NCBI GenBank assembly: GCA_051004815.1 | Contig: JBPCJY010000245.1 | Span: 12,030-76,029, forward strand | DNA from: JBBQXY01 sp051004815 | Lineage (GTDB): Bacteria; Chloroflexota; Ktedonobacteria; Ktedonobacterales; Ktedonobacteraceae | Length of the DNA: 64,000 bases | Direction of reading: 5' to 3' | Shown: positions 49,049 through 57,171 of the stretch, piece by piece | Layout: each line of letters starts with the position of its first letter | Numbering within the stretch: the stretch's first letter is position 1 | Position numbers and translations under genes: made by a program | The notes under the pieces: model-generated | Databases searched by the model: none | What the model saw: only the letters and a program-made list of their open reading frames with translations | Told to the model about the DNA's origin: nothing

Positions 49049-49843
49049 CTAGCCGTGCCGCTCGTTACGCCATGTAACGAGTTTCGCAATGGCAGCAAAA
49101 TCCCACGGCGCGTCCATGCCCATGATGAGATGTGTGGCTCCAGCCTTGGCATAGGCGTCAAGCTTCGCTAGATCGGCGTCTCGCGGAGCACCCGCCGCGT
49201 GTTCAATTTCCTGTGGATCGCGACCGACTTCCGCGCACCAGTCGTTCAGAACCTGTATTTTATGGCTATAGGTTTCTGGGTTACCAAAACCATGCCAAAT
49301 ATTGGCGTATTGGGCGGTCAGTTTCAGTGTCTTCTTCTCGCCACCGCCGCCAATCAAGATGGGAATGGGGTTACGTACCGGCTTCGGTACATCAGCTTCC
49401 CAACGCTGGCGAATGATCTGGAGCGATTGCTCAAGGGCGGCAAGACGACTTCCGGCGGTGCCAAAGTCGTAGCCAAATTCGGTGTAATCACGCTCGAACC
49501 AGCCTGCGCCAATACCAAGAATGAGGCGACCATTGCTCATATGATCGATAGTTTTGGCCATATTTGAAAGGAGTGCCGGGTTGCGATAGGTGTTACAGGT
49601 GACGAGACAACCGATTTCGGCACGCTGTGTCTGGGTTGCCATAGCGGCAAGCATCGTCCACCCTTCAAAGTGATTCCCTGCGGGGTCACCGGAGAGCGGG
49701 AAAAAATGATCCCAGTTAAAAATAGTATCGACCCCAAGGTCTTCAGCATGGCGCACGGCATCTATAAAAGATTGGTAAGTTGTATGTTGTGGATGAAGTT
49801 GGACACCAACACGAATAGGGCGAGTAGTTTGGGCATGAGCCAT
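49049..49843 (-). CDS. LLM-class (F420-type) oxidoreductase
   Basis: 264 residues with the luciferase-like TIM barrel: an early VQLHPQHTTYQSFIDAVRHAE, DTIFNWDHFFPLSG, then RLILGIGAGWFERDYTEFGY and IPILIGGGGEKKTLKLTAQYAN, all marks of the F420-dependent branch. Substrate unknown; flavin FMN could replace F420. It is the first gene of a pair with the downstream exporter. A second family member is at 51.96 kb. About 300 bases upstream (49844-50145) hold only a palindromic repeat and no gene. Confidence 0.9.
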   Translation of the reverse strand: MAHAQTTRPIRVGVQLHPQHTTYQSFIDAVRHAEDLGVDTIFNWDHFFPLSGDPAGNHFEGWTMLAAMATQTQRAEIGCLVTCNTYRNPALLSNMAKTIDHMSNGRLILGIGAGWFERDYTEFGYDFGTAGSRLAALEQSLQIIRQRWEADVPKPVRNPIPILIGGGGEKKTLKLTAQYANIWHGFGNPETYSHKIQVLNDWCAEVGRDPQEIEHAAGAPRDADLAKLDAYAKAGATHLIMGMDAPWDFAAIAKLVTWRNERHG

Positions 49844-49985
49844 AAAAAACGAATCCTCTCATGAAAAATTGGCAGTTTTTCTGATGCCTTACAATTAGTA
49901 AGTACCATTTATTGTAATCATATTATTCTATGGGTTGCAAGTTTGTTACCCAATATGTATCAAGCGAAGAGGCAGCATAAAGGTC

Positions 49986-50009
49986 AGGGCGATCCCTTGC
50001 GGTCGCCCT
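49986..50009. repeat. Single copy of the GGGCGATCCCTTGCGGTCGCCC repeat
   Basis: The unit AGGGCGATCCCTTGCGGTCG then CCCT matches one arm of the 25.7-kb inverted repeat, differing by one G. The unit is itself a hairpin (AGGGCGA / TCGCCCT). Confidence 0.8.
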
Positions 50010-50145
50010 AGTGGGGACTGAATCGCTTGCCAATTCTTAATTTGATGCGTATTGGATTGCAAGTTTGCCCCACCTGATGAGGAGGATATTGCCTCCATCC
50101 GCTATAATAGACCTATTCAACATGATAGGAGCAATAGCAATCAGT

Positions 50146-50838
50146 ATGTCTACCCTTGTACAGTTCAACTATATGCTTTTTTCGGAGATCAACGCGTCGG
50201 CGGGAACCATACCGTGGTTCGATGCGTTAATGGTTTTTTGCGCCAATGCGCTCGTTTTCGGCTGGCCCATCTTTTTGTTATTTGTCTGGGGCATTCCTTT
50301 TAGCTGGCGTAAACGCCCCGTTCAGCCTACTGAGGCAGCGATTATACAGGAGAGGCGAGCAACAGTGTTATGGGTGGCGGTGGCATGCCTGGTAGCGTAT
50401 GCAATAAACTTGCTCATAGAGCAGTTTGTGTTTGAGCCACGGCCCTTCGTCACGCACAAAGTGCATCTCCTGATTAACCACGCTGCCGATTCGTCGTTTC
50501 CGAGCGACCATACAGCGTGGTCATTCGCGGTCATCGGGATGTTGCTGTTCGCCTTTTTACCGTTATGGCTAGCTAAGCGACGCGGCACAAGCAATGTTGG
50601 GCAAGCTTCACAAGACGTATTCCAGCGCAAGTTGGTGCTGTTATTGATCGTGGCATTTGTGATAGGATGTAGCATTGGTTTGGCCCGCATCTATGTTGGT
50701 GTTCATTATCCAGACGACATTGTGGGCGGTGCGATAGATGGCTTGCTAGCAGCACTGCTCGTCACCGTATTACGCCGTTGGCTATGGCGACCCACCAATG
50801 CCGTACTGCGCTTTGCCCATACATTACGGGTGGCCTGA
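50146..50838 (+). CDS. PAP2-family phosphatase, undecaprenyl-diphosphatase (BcrC)-like
   Basis: A membrane protein with about six helices. PAP2 motifs: EPRPF (motif 1; the usual upstream Lys is Glu here), SFPSDHTAW (motif 2, with SDH as in BcrC), and GLARIYVGVHYPDDIVGG (motif 3 with the catalytic His and Asp). BcrC-type enzymes recycle undecaprenyl diphosphate for cell-wall synthesis. The start is uncertain: ATG at 50146 fits the family N-terminus (FNYMLFSEINASAG follows), but AGGAG is 15 bases away; longer frames begin at 50065 and 50122. Coding downstream of 50146 is secure. Confidence 0.82.
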   Translation: MSTLVQFNYMLFSEINASAGTIPWFDALMVFCANALVFGWPIFLLFVWGIPFSWRKRPVQPTEAAIIQERRATVLWVAVACLVAYAINLLIEQFVFEPRPFVTHKVHLLINHAADSSFPSDHTAWSFAVIGMLLFAFLPLWLAKRRGTSNVGQASQDVFQRKLVLLLIVAFVIGCSIGLARIYVGVHYPDDIVGGAIDGLLAALLVTVLRRWLWRPTNAVLRFAHTLRVA

Positions 50839-50917
50839 CACAGGCATAATAACCAAGAACACAACATTGCCTGAAACTATGCGTGAGCTTTCCTAATAAT
50901 GAAAGGGTGAACACGTC

Positions 50918-51931
50918 ATGCAATCGAACGAAACAGCTTCCCATGCACCTGTGCGCTGGGGGATACTCAGTGCAGCGAATATCGGGGTCAAGCGCGTAGG
51001 GCCGGCCATTGCTGCCTCGTCGAATGGACAATTAATGGCCGTGGCGAGCCGCAATCCACAGCGAGCAGCCGAATTATTTACATTTACGCCTGATACGCTG
51101 ATTTATAACGACTATGACACCCTGATCAATGATCCTGAGATAGAGGCACTTTATATTCCCCTGCCCAATAGTCTGCACGCCGAATGGGCGATCAAGGCAT
51201 TGAGGGCAGGCAAGCATGTGCTATGTGAGAAGCCACTGGCAGTCACCGCCGAACAAGGTGTGACAATGGTACAGACAGCACGCGACACCGGCATGTTGCT
51301 GATGGAAGCGTTTATGTATCGTTTCCATCCACAGACAGTATGGGCTTTGGAGCAAGTGGCGGCTGGCCACATTGGGCAGGTCAAGTTAGTACGTGCCTCA
51401 TTCGCGTTCAATGTTGGGGCGCGTCCACACGATATTCGCTTACAAGCGGCTTTAGCTGGCGGTTCCTTGATGGATGTGGGATGCTATCCCGTCAACCTGT
51501 GCCGGGCTATCTATGGACGTACTCCTATCGCGGTAGGTGCTCGCGTCTTCGTTCCCAGCAATGGAGAAGTCGAGCAGGCGACGACAGCGGTGCTGGACTT
51601 CGATGATGGGTGTTTTGGATTGATCGATTCAAATCTTCGGCTGTCCACACGTCAAATGGCGGAGATTATCGGGGAGACAGGCACCATTAGCATTCCGGTG
51701 CCATTTACCCCAGGGCATATCGAGACGGTAGTGATCGTTTCCGTGGAGGGTCAAACCATCCATCAGCGTTTTGCTCCTAAAGATCAATATCGACTGGAAG
51801 TGGAGCATTTCGCCAATTGCATTCGCTTTGGTCATGACACCGCGCTCGCTTTGGAGGAGTCTATCGAGAACCAGGCGACGATTGAGGCCATTTATCAATC
51901 AGCAGGATATACGTGGCCCATTGTAGGATAA
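50918..51931 (+). CDS. Gfo/Idh/MocA-family NAD(P)-dependent oxidoreductase
   Basis: 337 residues. The N-terminal Rossmann part (VRWGILSAANIGVKRVGPAI; ... YDTLINDPEIEALYIPLPNS) has the family signature HAEWAIKALRAGKHVLCEKP, with the catalytic Lys in EKP. The C-terminal half is the alpha/beta sheet domain (LDFDDGCFGLIDSNLRLSTR). These enzymes oxidise sugars, inositols or related alcohols; the substrate is not predictable. It is followed after 28 bases by an LLM oxidoreductase on the same strand, likely one transcript. Confidence 0.92.
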   Translation: MQSNETASHAPVRWGILSAANIGVKRVGPAIAASSNGQLMAVASRNPQRAAELFTFTPDTLIYNDYDTLINDPEIEALYIPLPNSLHAEWAIKALRAGKHVLCEKPLAVTAEQGVTMVQTARDTGMLLMEAFMYRFHPQTVWALEQVAAGHIGQVKLVRASFAFNVGARPHDIRLQAALAGGSLMDVGCYPVNLCRAIYGRTPIAVGARVFVPSNGEVEQATTAVLDFDDGCFGLIDSNLRLSTRQMAEIIGETGTISIPVPFTPGHIETVVIVSVEGQTIHQRFAPKDQYRLEVEHFANCIRFGHDTALALEESIENQATIEAIYQSAGYTWPIVG

Positions 51932-51959
51932 TGCACGAACATGTTAGAGGAGAGACATC

Positions 51960-52844
51960 ATGGCGACCGTTGAATTTGGCTTGATGTTGCAGCCGACGCC
52001 GCTTCACTTCCCGGCAAACGAACTCTTCGACTATAACCGTCGGCTCATCGCGGCCCTTGCCCCTGGCTTCACGACGCTGTGGGCAGAAGACCATTTGGAA
52101 TGGGGAGAAACAGCGTCGCTTGAATGTCTCACCACACTGACCTATTTCGCCGCCGAGTTTCCGCAGTACCATGTGGGTTCGCTGGTGATGAGCCAGGCGT
52201 ATCGACATCCCCCGCTGCTGGCAAAAATGGCGGCGAATCTGCAAGCTATTTCAGGTGGTCGCTTCATTCTCGGACTGGGAGCAGGGTGGAAAGAGGAAGA
52301 GTACCGGGCGTATGGCTATCCTTTCCCGAATGCTCGCACACGGGTCGAGGAGTTAGAGGAAGCTATTATTATCCTCAAGTCGATGTGGACACAGCAGCCA
52401 GCAACCTTTAGCGGTAAACATTACTCGATCCAGAGCGCCTATTGTGAGCCTCAACCTGCGCCGATGATTCCTTTGCTCATTGGTGGTGGTGGCGAGAAGC
52501 GCACACTTGACCTCGTTGCTCGCTATGCCAATTGGTATAATTTCAATTCCTGCACCGTTGAGCAATATGCGCACAAAGTATCGTTGCTCAAGGAGCACTG
52601 TGAACGCGTGAGACGCAATCCGGCTGAGATTAAGCTGACGTACCTGGGGACGGTGAGCGTGGCAGAAGACCCGGCCAAAGTGGTACGCAATCCACAGAAA
52701 CACCTCGTCGCGGGCAATAGTGCCGCGGTGATCCAGGAATTGACGCAATTCCACGCTCTGGGCGTCACGCATTTTATGCTGCGTTTCTTGGATATTGAGA
52801 CGCTGGAGTACTTCGGCCAGTCGGTTGTCCCGCATTTTTCTTGA
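51960..52844 (+). CDS. LLM-class (F420-type) oxidoreductase
   Basis: 294 residues. Similar to the 49-kb paralogue: EFGLMLQPTPLHFPANELF, FTTLWAEDHLEW, then GRFILGLGAGWKEEEYRAYG and IPLLIGGGGEKRTLDLVARY. AGAGGAG lies before the ATG. The reaction is a hydride transfer with reduced F420 or FMN; substrate unknown. It follows the Gfo/Idh/MocA gene and converges on the CoA-binding gene with 8 bases between stops. Confidence 0.9.
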   Translation: MATVEFGLMLQPTPLHFPANELFDYNRRLIAALAPGFTTLWAEDHLEWGETASLECLTTLTYFAAEFPQYHVGSLVMSQAYRHPPLLAKMAANLQAISGGRFILGLGAGWKEEEYRAYGYPFPNARTRVEELEEAIIILKSMWTQQPATFSGKHYSIQSAYCEPQPAPMIPLLIGGGGEKRTLDLVARYANWYNFNSCTVEQYAHKVSLLKEHCERVRRNPAEIKLTYLGTVSVAEDPAKVVRNPQKHLVAGNSAAVIQELTQFHALGVTHFMLRFLDIETLEYFGQSVVPHFS

Positions 52845-52852
52845 GATACTGG

Positions 52853-53338
52853 TTATTGTAGCTTCTTCGCCATAATGACACCGGTATTCAGACCAACGGT
52901 ATGTAAACCGCCAAAGAAACGTGCGTGTTCAATCTTCAAGCAGCGATTCTGTACAACGGTCAAGCCCGCTTGCTGCGCACGTTGTGCTGCTTCGTCATTG
53001 CGAATGCCCAGTTGGAGCCAGAGCACCCTGGCTCCAATAGCAATAGCTTCATCGGCAACGGGTGGAACATCCTCAGCTTTACGGAAGACATCGACGATTT
53101 CGATCTGCTCCCCTGCCTCTTTCGCCTCGGTCAACGTGGCATAGACGCGCTTGCCCAGTATGGTCTGTCCAGCATAACGCGGATTGATTGGAATGATATC
53201 GTAGCCTTCGGCTTGCAGGTAGATCGCCACGAAGTGACTGGGGCGATAGGGATCAGCGGAGATGCCGACGATAGCGATGTGGCGATATTGCTGGATGATC
53301 TTCAAGCGGTCATACATGTCAGGAGTCGATATGGCCAT
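52853..53338 (-). CDS. CoA-binding (YccU-like) protein
   Basis: 161 residues, a Rossmann CoA-binding domain: IAIVGISADPYRPSHFVAIY, then GYDIIPINPRYAGQTILGKR, EIVDVFRKAEDVPPVADEAI and LWLQLGIRNDEAA with a late NRCLKIEH. The family binds CoA; function is not established. It lies 43 bases downstream of metY on the same strand and is probably co-transcribed with it. Confidence 0.9.
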   Translation of the reverse strand: MAISTPDMYDRLKIIQQYRHIAIVGISADPYRPSHFVAIYLQAEGYDIIPINPRYAGQTILGKRVYATLTEAKEAGEQIEIVDVFRKAEDVPPVADEAIAIGARVLWLQLGIRNDEAAQRAQQAGLTVVQNRCLKIEHARFFGGLHTVGLNTGVIMAKKLQ

Positions 53339-53381
53339 AGTGGTTAATCCTTTATGAATGTGTATAGTAGTTTGCCAATAT

Positions 53382-54668
53382 TCAGGATAAGGCGCGGTCT
53401 AAATCCCACAGAATATCCTCGATATTTTCGATGCCAATGGAGAGCCGGATGAGATCAGGAGTTACGCCACCGGCTAGCAGGTCTTCTTCTGAAAGTTGCT
53501 GATGAGTCGTACTGGCTGGATGGATAATCAGGCTGCGAGCATCCCCCACGTTGGCCAGGTGCGAAAGCAATCTCACATTATTAATGACGGATTTACCAGC
53601 CTCGTACCCTCCTTTGACGCCAAAGGTGAAGATTGCACCAGCCCCACGCGGTAGATAGCGTTGTGCCAGGGCATAGGAAGGATCATCTGGTAGGCCGGGA
53701 TAATGCACCCAACTGACGGCAGGATGTTCCTGCAAAAAGCGGGCGACCTGCAAAGCGTTCTGGCAGTGGCGATCCATGCGCAAGGAAAGTGTCTCCAGAC
53801 CTTGCAGGAGGAGAAAGGCATTGAATGGGCTGAGACAGCCTCCGGTATCGCGCAGAGTTTCGCTGCGAGCTTTCATGACGAAGGCAAAATCGCCAAAGGT
53901 CTCATAAAAGCGCACACCGTGATAGCCTGGCGAAGGATCAACAATATGCGCAAACTTGCCATTGTCCCAAGGAAATTTGCCGGATTCGATCAGCACACCG
54001 GCGATGGAGGTGCCATGGCCACCGATAAACTTGGTAGCGGAATGGACGACGATATCGGCTCCATAGTCCATCGGTCGGCAGAGATAGGGCGTGGCGAAGG
54101 TATTATCTATCACCAGAGGAACGCCCGCCTCGTGTGCGATGTTGGATACTGCCTGGATATCGAGCACGTCCCCGCGTGGATTGCCGATTGTTTCGCCATA
54201 GAAGGCACGCGTGCGCGGGGTCAAGGCCCGGCGATAATTTTCCGGATTCGTGCTGTCCACAAAGAAAGTATTAATACCCCAGGTACGCAATGTCAGATCG
54301 AACTGGGTATGCGTTCCACCGTAGAGACTGCTCGAAGAGATCAGTTCATCGCCCGGACGCAGCAACGTCATCATCGTAGCCATCTGTGCCGCCATGCCGG
54401 AGGCAGTGGCTACCGCACCGGTGCCACCTTCCAAGGCAGCAATGCGCTCCTCAAAAGCGGCGGTGGTAGGGTTCATGATGCGGGTGTAGATATTGCCAAA
54501 GCGTTGCAAGGCAAAGAGATGAGCCGCGTGATCGGTATCATCAAAAACAAATGAGGTAGTTTGATAAATAGGGACGGCACGCGCTCCTGTAGTGGGATCG
54601 GGCCGTTGTCCAGCATGTACTGATAAGGTATCAAAGCCAAAGCTGTGATCGCCGTCAATTTCTGGCAT
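53382..54668 (-). CDS. metY: O-acetylhomoserine sulfhydrylase (PLP-dependent)
   Basis: Makes homocysteine from O-acetyl-homoserine and sulphide in methionine synthesis. The PLP lysine lies in VVHSATKFIGGHGTSIAG; the Cys/Met-metabolism family features are the N-terminal ASGMAAQMATMMTLLRPGDE and ... FVDSTNPENYRRALTPRTRAF. The 428-residue length and the insert (PGYHGVRFYETFGDFAFVMK) distinguish MetY from the shorter MetB/MetC. It would supply homocysteine to the methyltransferase at the left edge. No SAM riboswitch was recognised in the upstream gap. Confidence 0.94.
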   Translation of the reverse strand: MPEIDGDHSFGFDTLSVHAGQRPDPTTGARAVPIYQTTSFVFDDTDHAAHLFALQRFGNIYTRIMNPTTAAFEERIAALEGGTGAVATASGMAAQMATMMTLLRPGDELISSSSLYGGTHTQFDLTLRTWGINTFFVDSTNPENYRRALTPRTRAFYGETIGNPRGDVLDIQAVSNIAHEAGVPLVIDNTFATPYLCRPMDYGADIVVHSATKFIGGHGTSIAGVLIESGKFPWDNGKFAHIVDPSPGYHGVRFYETFGDFAFVMKARSETLRDTGGCLSPFNAFLLLQGLETLSLRMDRHCQNALQVARFLQEHPAVSWVHYPGLPDDPSYALAQRYLPRGAGAIFTFGVKGGYEAGKSVINNVRLLSHLANVGDARSLIIHPASTTHQQLSEEDLLAGGVTPDLIRLSIGIENIEDILWDLDRALS

Positions 54669-54768
54669 GGTTTGTGCTGCTCCTTATAAGGCATAGACGT
54701 GTTTCTACACACTATCTTATCATATAGGTGGTGGTGTCAAATGGGCAAAGACAAGAGCACAATTATTA

Positions 54769-54913
54769 CAGACATTTGGAGAGAAGCCTGTCCGTGAGCG
54801 GACTGGAGAGGGATTCGACCTGTCATTCTGAGTGGAGCGAAGAATCTCTCGCTCGCCCAGGTGCAGATTCTTCGCTGCGCTCAGAATGACAGGGGTCGGC
54901 TCAGAATGTCTGT
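54769..54913. mobile_element. MITE, family with CAGACATTTGGAGA ends (copy 2)
   Basis: Left end CAGACATTTGGAGAGAAG; right end shortened to GAATGTCTG. The interior carries the core TGTCATTCTGAGTGGAGCGA / TCGCTGCGCTCAGAATGACA. Flanked by an 8-bp duplication AATTATTA (54761-54768, 54914-54921). It lies between metY and the NiCoT promoter; no gene inside. Confidence 0.85.
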
Positions 54914-54929
54914 AATTATTAGGAATTAC

Positions 54930-54958
54930 TTGCAGTTGGGAATTATTACTGGTATGAT
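54930..54958 (+). promoter_or_regulatory. Promoter of the NiCoT gene
   Basis: TTGCAG (54930-54935), 17-base spacer, TATGAT (54953-54958), about 85 bases before the ATG and immediately beside the MITE. Confidence 0.55.
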
Positions 54959-55043
54959 ATAGGTGAAGATACCTCGTTTTTGTAACATCGTCTTCTTAGA
55001 CTGATAGCTGGTAATTGCACGATACAGCCCCCAAGGAGGTTCC

Positions 55044-56165
55044 ATGAGTAGTAGAGCTAGTAACTTTGGTCTCTCAGCCGTCTCTCGCGTGTTCAATGAT
55101 AGTTCGAGTGATGTGCGAGCAAAGGTCATTGGCATCTATACGTTTCTCGCCATATTTAACGTCGCGGCCTGGGTTCTTACCCTGATCGTTTTTGCTCGCG
55201 ACCCAAAGCTCCTTGGACTAGCCGTACTTGCCTATACCTTCGGACTGCGCCATTCTGTGGATGCCGATCATATTTCGGCCATTGACAACGTGACGCGCAA
55301 ATTGATGCAGGAAAAGAAGCATCCTGTCGCGGTAGGATTCTTCTTCTCGCTCGGTCATTCCACGATTGTGATTGGATTAACTGTCGCCATTGCCATAGCG
55401 GCTGTCTTCATCAAGGATAGCATTCCAACATTGAAATCTGCCGGTGGCTTAATTGGTACGTCTGTTTCCGCGGTCTTCCTGCTCCTGATTGCAGCCATCA
55501 ACTTAATTATCCTGGTGGATATTTTCAAAACCTTTCGCGATGTGAAGAATGGTGGCGAATATAACGATGTGACCCTTGATGAGACGTTGAACTCGCGTGG
55601 CTTGATGGGTCGTTTCTTCAAGCCATTGCTAAAAGTGGTGGGCAATAGCTGGAACATGTACCCCATCGGTGTCCTCTTTGGACTGGGCTTCGACACTGCT
55701 ACCGAGGTGGGTCTACTCAGTATTGTTGGTGTGCAGGCGGGTAATGGACTCCCCATCTGGACTATCCTGCTCTTCCCGGCATTGTTCACGGCTGGCATGT
55801 GTCTGATGGATACGACCGATGGTGTTTTGATGCTAGGAGCCTATGGCTGGGCCTTTGTCAAACCAGTACGCAAGCTCTACTACAATCTGAATATCACCTT
55901 TGTGTCGGTCTTAGTAGCTTTCGTAGTCGGTGCAATCGAGGTACTGAGCATTGTGCAGAACCAGATGAACTTGGGTGGCCCTTTCTGGGACGCCATCGCG
56001 AGCCTGAGTGGTAACTTCGGTATACTGGGTGGCATCATTGTCGGCATCTTTGTGCTCAGTTGGATTATCTCGACGGTGATCTACAAAGTGAAAAGGTACG
56101 ATGATATTGAGGTCACTACCGCACCAAAACCTGAAGAGCGCGTAGCAGTGAGAAGTGGCGTATAA
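55044..56165 (+). CDS. Nickel/cobalt transporter, NiCoT family
   Basis: 373 residues with eight or so membrane helices. The NiCoT signature is present: YTFGLRHSVDADHISAIDNV in helix 2, FFFSLGHSTIVIGLTVAI, and FGLGFDTATEVGLL with LFPALFTAGMCLMDTTDGVL. It is a secondary high-affinity Ni2+ or Co2+ uptake system; which metal cannot be decided. AAGGAGG precedes the ATG. The nearest nickel enzyme-related gene is larC at 26.4 kb. A clean terminator follows. Confidence 0.94.
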   Translation: MSSRASNFGLSAVSRVFNDSSSDVRAKVIGIYTFLAIFNVAAWVLTLIVFARDPKLLGLAVLAYTFGLRHSVDADHISAIDNVTRKLMQEKKHPVAVGFFFSLGHSTIVIGLTVAIAIAAVFIKDSIPTLKSAGGLIGTSVSAVFLLLIAAINLIILVDIFKTFRDVKNGGEYNDVTLDETLNSRGLMGRFFKPLLKVVGNSWNMYPIGVLFGLGFDTATEVGLLSIVGVQAGNGLPIWTILLFPALFTAGMCLMDTTDGVLMLGAYGWAFVKPVRKLYYNLNITFVSVLVAFVVGAIEVLSIVQNQMNLGGPFWDAIASLSGNFGILGGIIVGIFVLSWIISTVIYKVKRYDDIEVTTAPKPEERVAVRSGV

Positions 56166-56190
56166 GTTGACAGCAGGGCGACTGAGGAAA

Positions 56191-56222
56191 AGGCTTGTGA
56201 TTGATGTCACAAGCCTTTTTTT
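56191..56222 (+). terminator. Rho-independent terminator of the NiCoT gene
   Basis: AGGCTTGTGA and TCACAAGCCT form a 10-bp stem with a 6-base loop, followed by seven T. Confidence 0.92.
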
Positions 56223-56251
56223 GTGCGGTCAGTATGGCTATAACATCGTTT

Positions 56252-56887
56252 TTATACTGGTGTCGCTGAGACTGTGATAAAGATGCCGGCACGCGGATCA
56301 GTACGGACACCTGTCTCGCAATAGATAAAACCACCGGGTAACGCGCTCGGTTTGCTTTGCAGTTGCTGATTGATGCGATTTTCAAAGGTAGCTACGAACT
56401 GTGTTACCGGAATACCTGCCAGGTTCGCACTGAGCACACGCATTTGCAATTGACAGTTTCTAATGAGCGGTTGTACCACTATCGTAAAATGCCTTGTCAG
56501 GCCAAAGATGAGCTGGTCATCGCCGTCAATGGTTAGCGAGTCCCCTTGTGCCATCGTCACCTGCACATTGGAGGCATTCACGATGCCAGAAGAACGCAAA
56601 CCGTTATTCACCAGATGAGTTGTATAGACAATCCCTCCTTGAATAATGATATCACCACCTTGGACAGAGGGCGTAGAAAGGGCAGGTCGGGTGCCACCGA
56701 TAGAAAGCGCGAAAAGTAACGATGCAACAATACCCACAAGAATACCCACCAGCAATACGACACTCAGCGTAACGATACGTCCTGTCCGGCTGCGTAGCCA
56801 GGCACGCAGGTTACTAAAACGAGGTGTACGGGGAGCTGGCTGTGGAGCCAACTTACGTGTTGTCTGATCTACGCTCTCTATGTCCAT
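56252..56887 (-). CDS. DUF2993 (LmeA-like) membrane-anchored protein
   Basis: 211 residues: a polar N-terminus, one membrane helix (about 36-60, VTLSVVLLVGILVGIVASLL) and an extracytoplasmic domain with the DUF2993 pattern (SSGIVNASNVQVTMAQGDSL ... ANLAGIPVTQFVATFENRIN). Related proteins in actinobacteria act in cell-envelope lipid maturation, but the role here is unknown. GGAGGAG places the start at 56887. It is divergent from glnA with an extended palindrome between the two genes. Confidence 0.78.
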   Translation of the reverse strand: MDIESVDQTTRKLAPQPAPRTPRFSNLRAWLRSRTGRIVTLSVVLLVGILVGIVASLLFALSIGGTRPALSTPSVQGGDIIIQGGIVYTTHLVNNGLRSSGIVNASNVQVTMAQGDSLTIDGDDQLIFGLTRHFTIVVQPLIRNCQLQMRVLSANLAGIPVTQFVATFENRINQQLQSKPSALPGGFIYCETGVRTDPRAGIFITVSATPV

Positions 56888-56953
56888 GAGCTCCTCCTTT
56901 AAATTTGCTCTGCTTATATTACTCTTTCTTGCTGGTAGACGCAAGCGACATTA

Positions 56954-56976
56954 GTATTGTGCAATATGCACAATAC
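56954..56976. promoter_or_regulatory. 23-bp palindrome between DUF2993 and glnA
   Basis: Perfect 9-bp arms GTATTGTGC (56954-56962) and GCACAATAC (56968-56976) with AATAT between. A half-site-like ATTGTGCAAATT occurs near 57084, closer to glnA. A symmetrical site of this quality is likely bound by a dimeric regulator; which gene it serves is open. Confidence 0.6.
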
Positions 56977-57006
56977 TGACCACCTCTCTTTTAGACAAAC
57001 TACCTA

Positions 57007-57035
57007 TTGTTTCTTATCATGAGCTAAAGTATTAT
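57007..57035 (+). promoter_or_regulatory. Candidate glnA promoter
   Basis: TTGTTT (57007-57012), 17-base spacer, TATTAT (57030-57035), 136 bases before the ATG. The upstream palindrome begins about 30 bases before the -35 box. Confidence 0.5.
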
Positions 57036-57171
57036 TGAAGCAGTAATGAATATCAAAGACGTATGCATTAGGAACAACCTGATTGTGCAAATTAGCCAAA
57101 GTTCAATAGAGGCAAGCAACGCCAACTATGCCAGCAATGGGGCCGGGATAGCAAAACAAGGAGAGTAGAAA

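Noticed and set aside
54669..54768. A SAM riboswitch upstream of metY.
   Set aside because: No SAM-I core or terminator-like structure was recognised; the gap is short and followed by a MITE.
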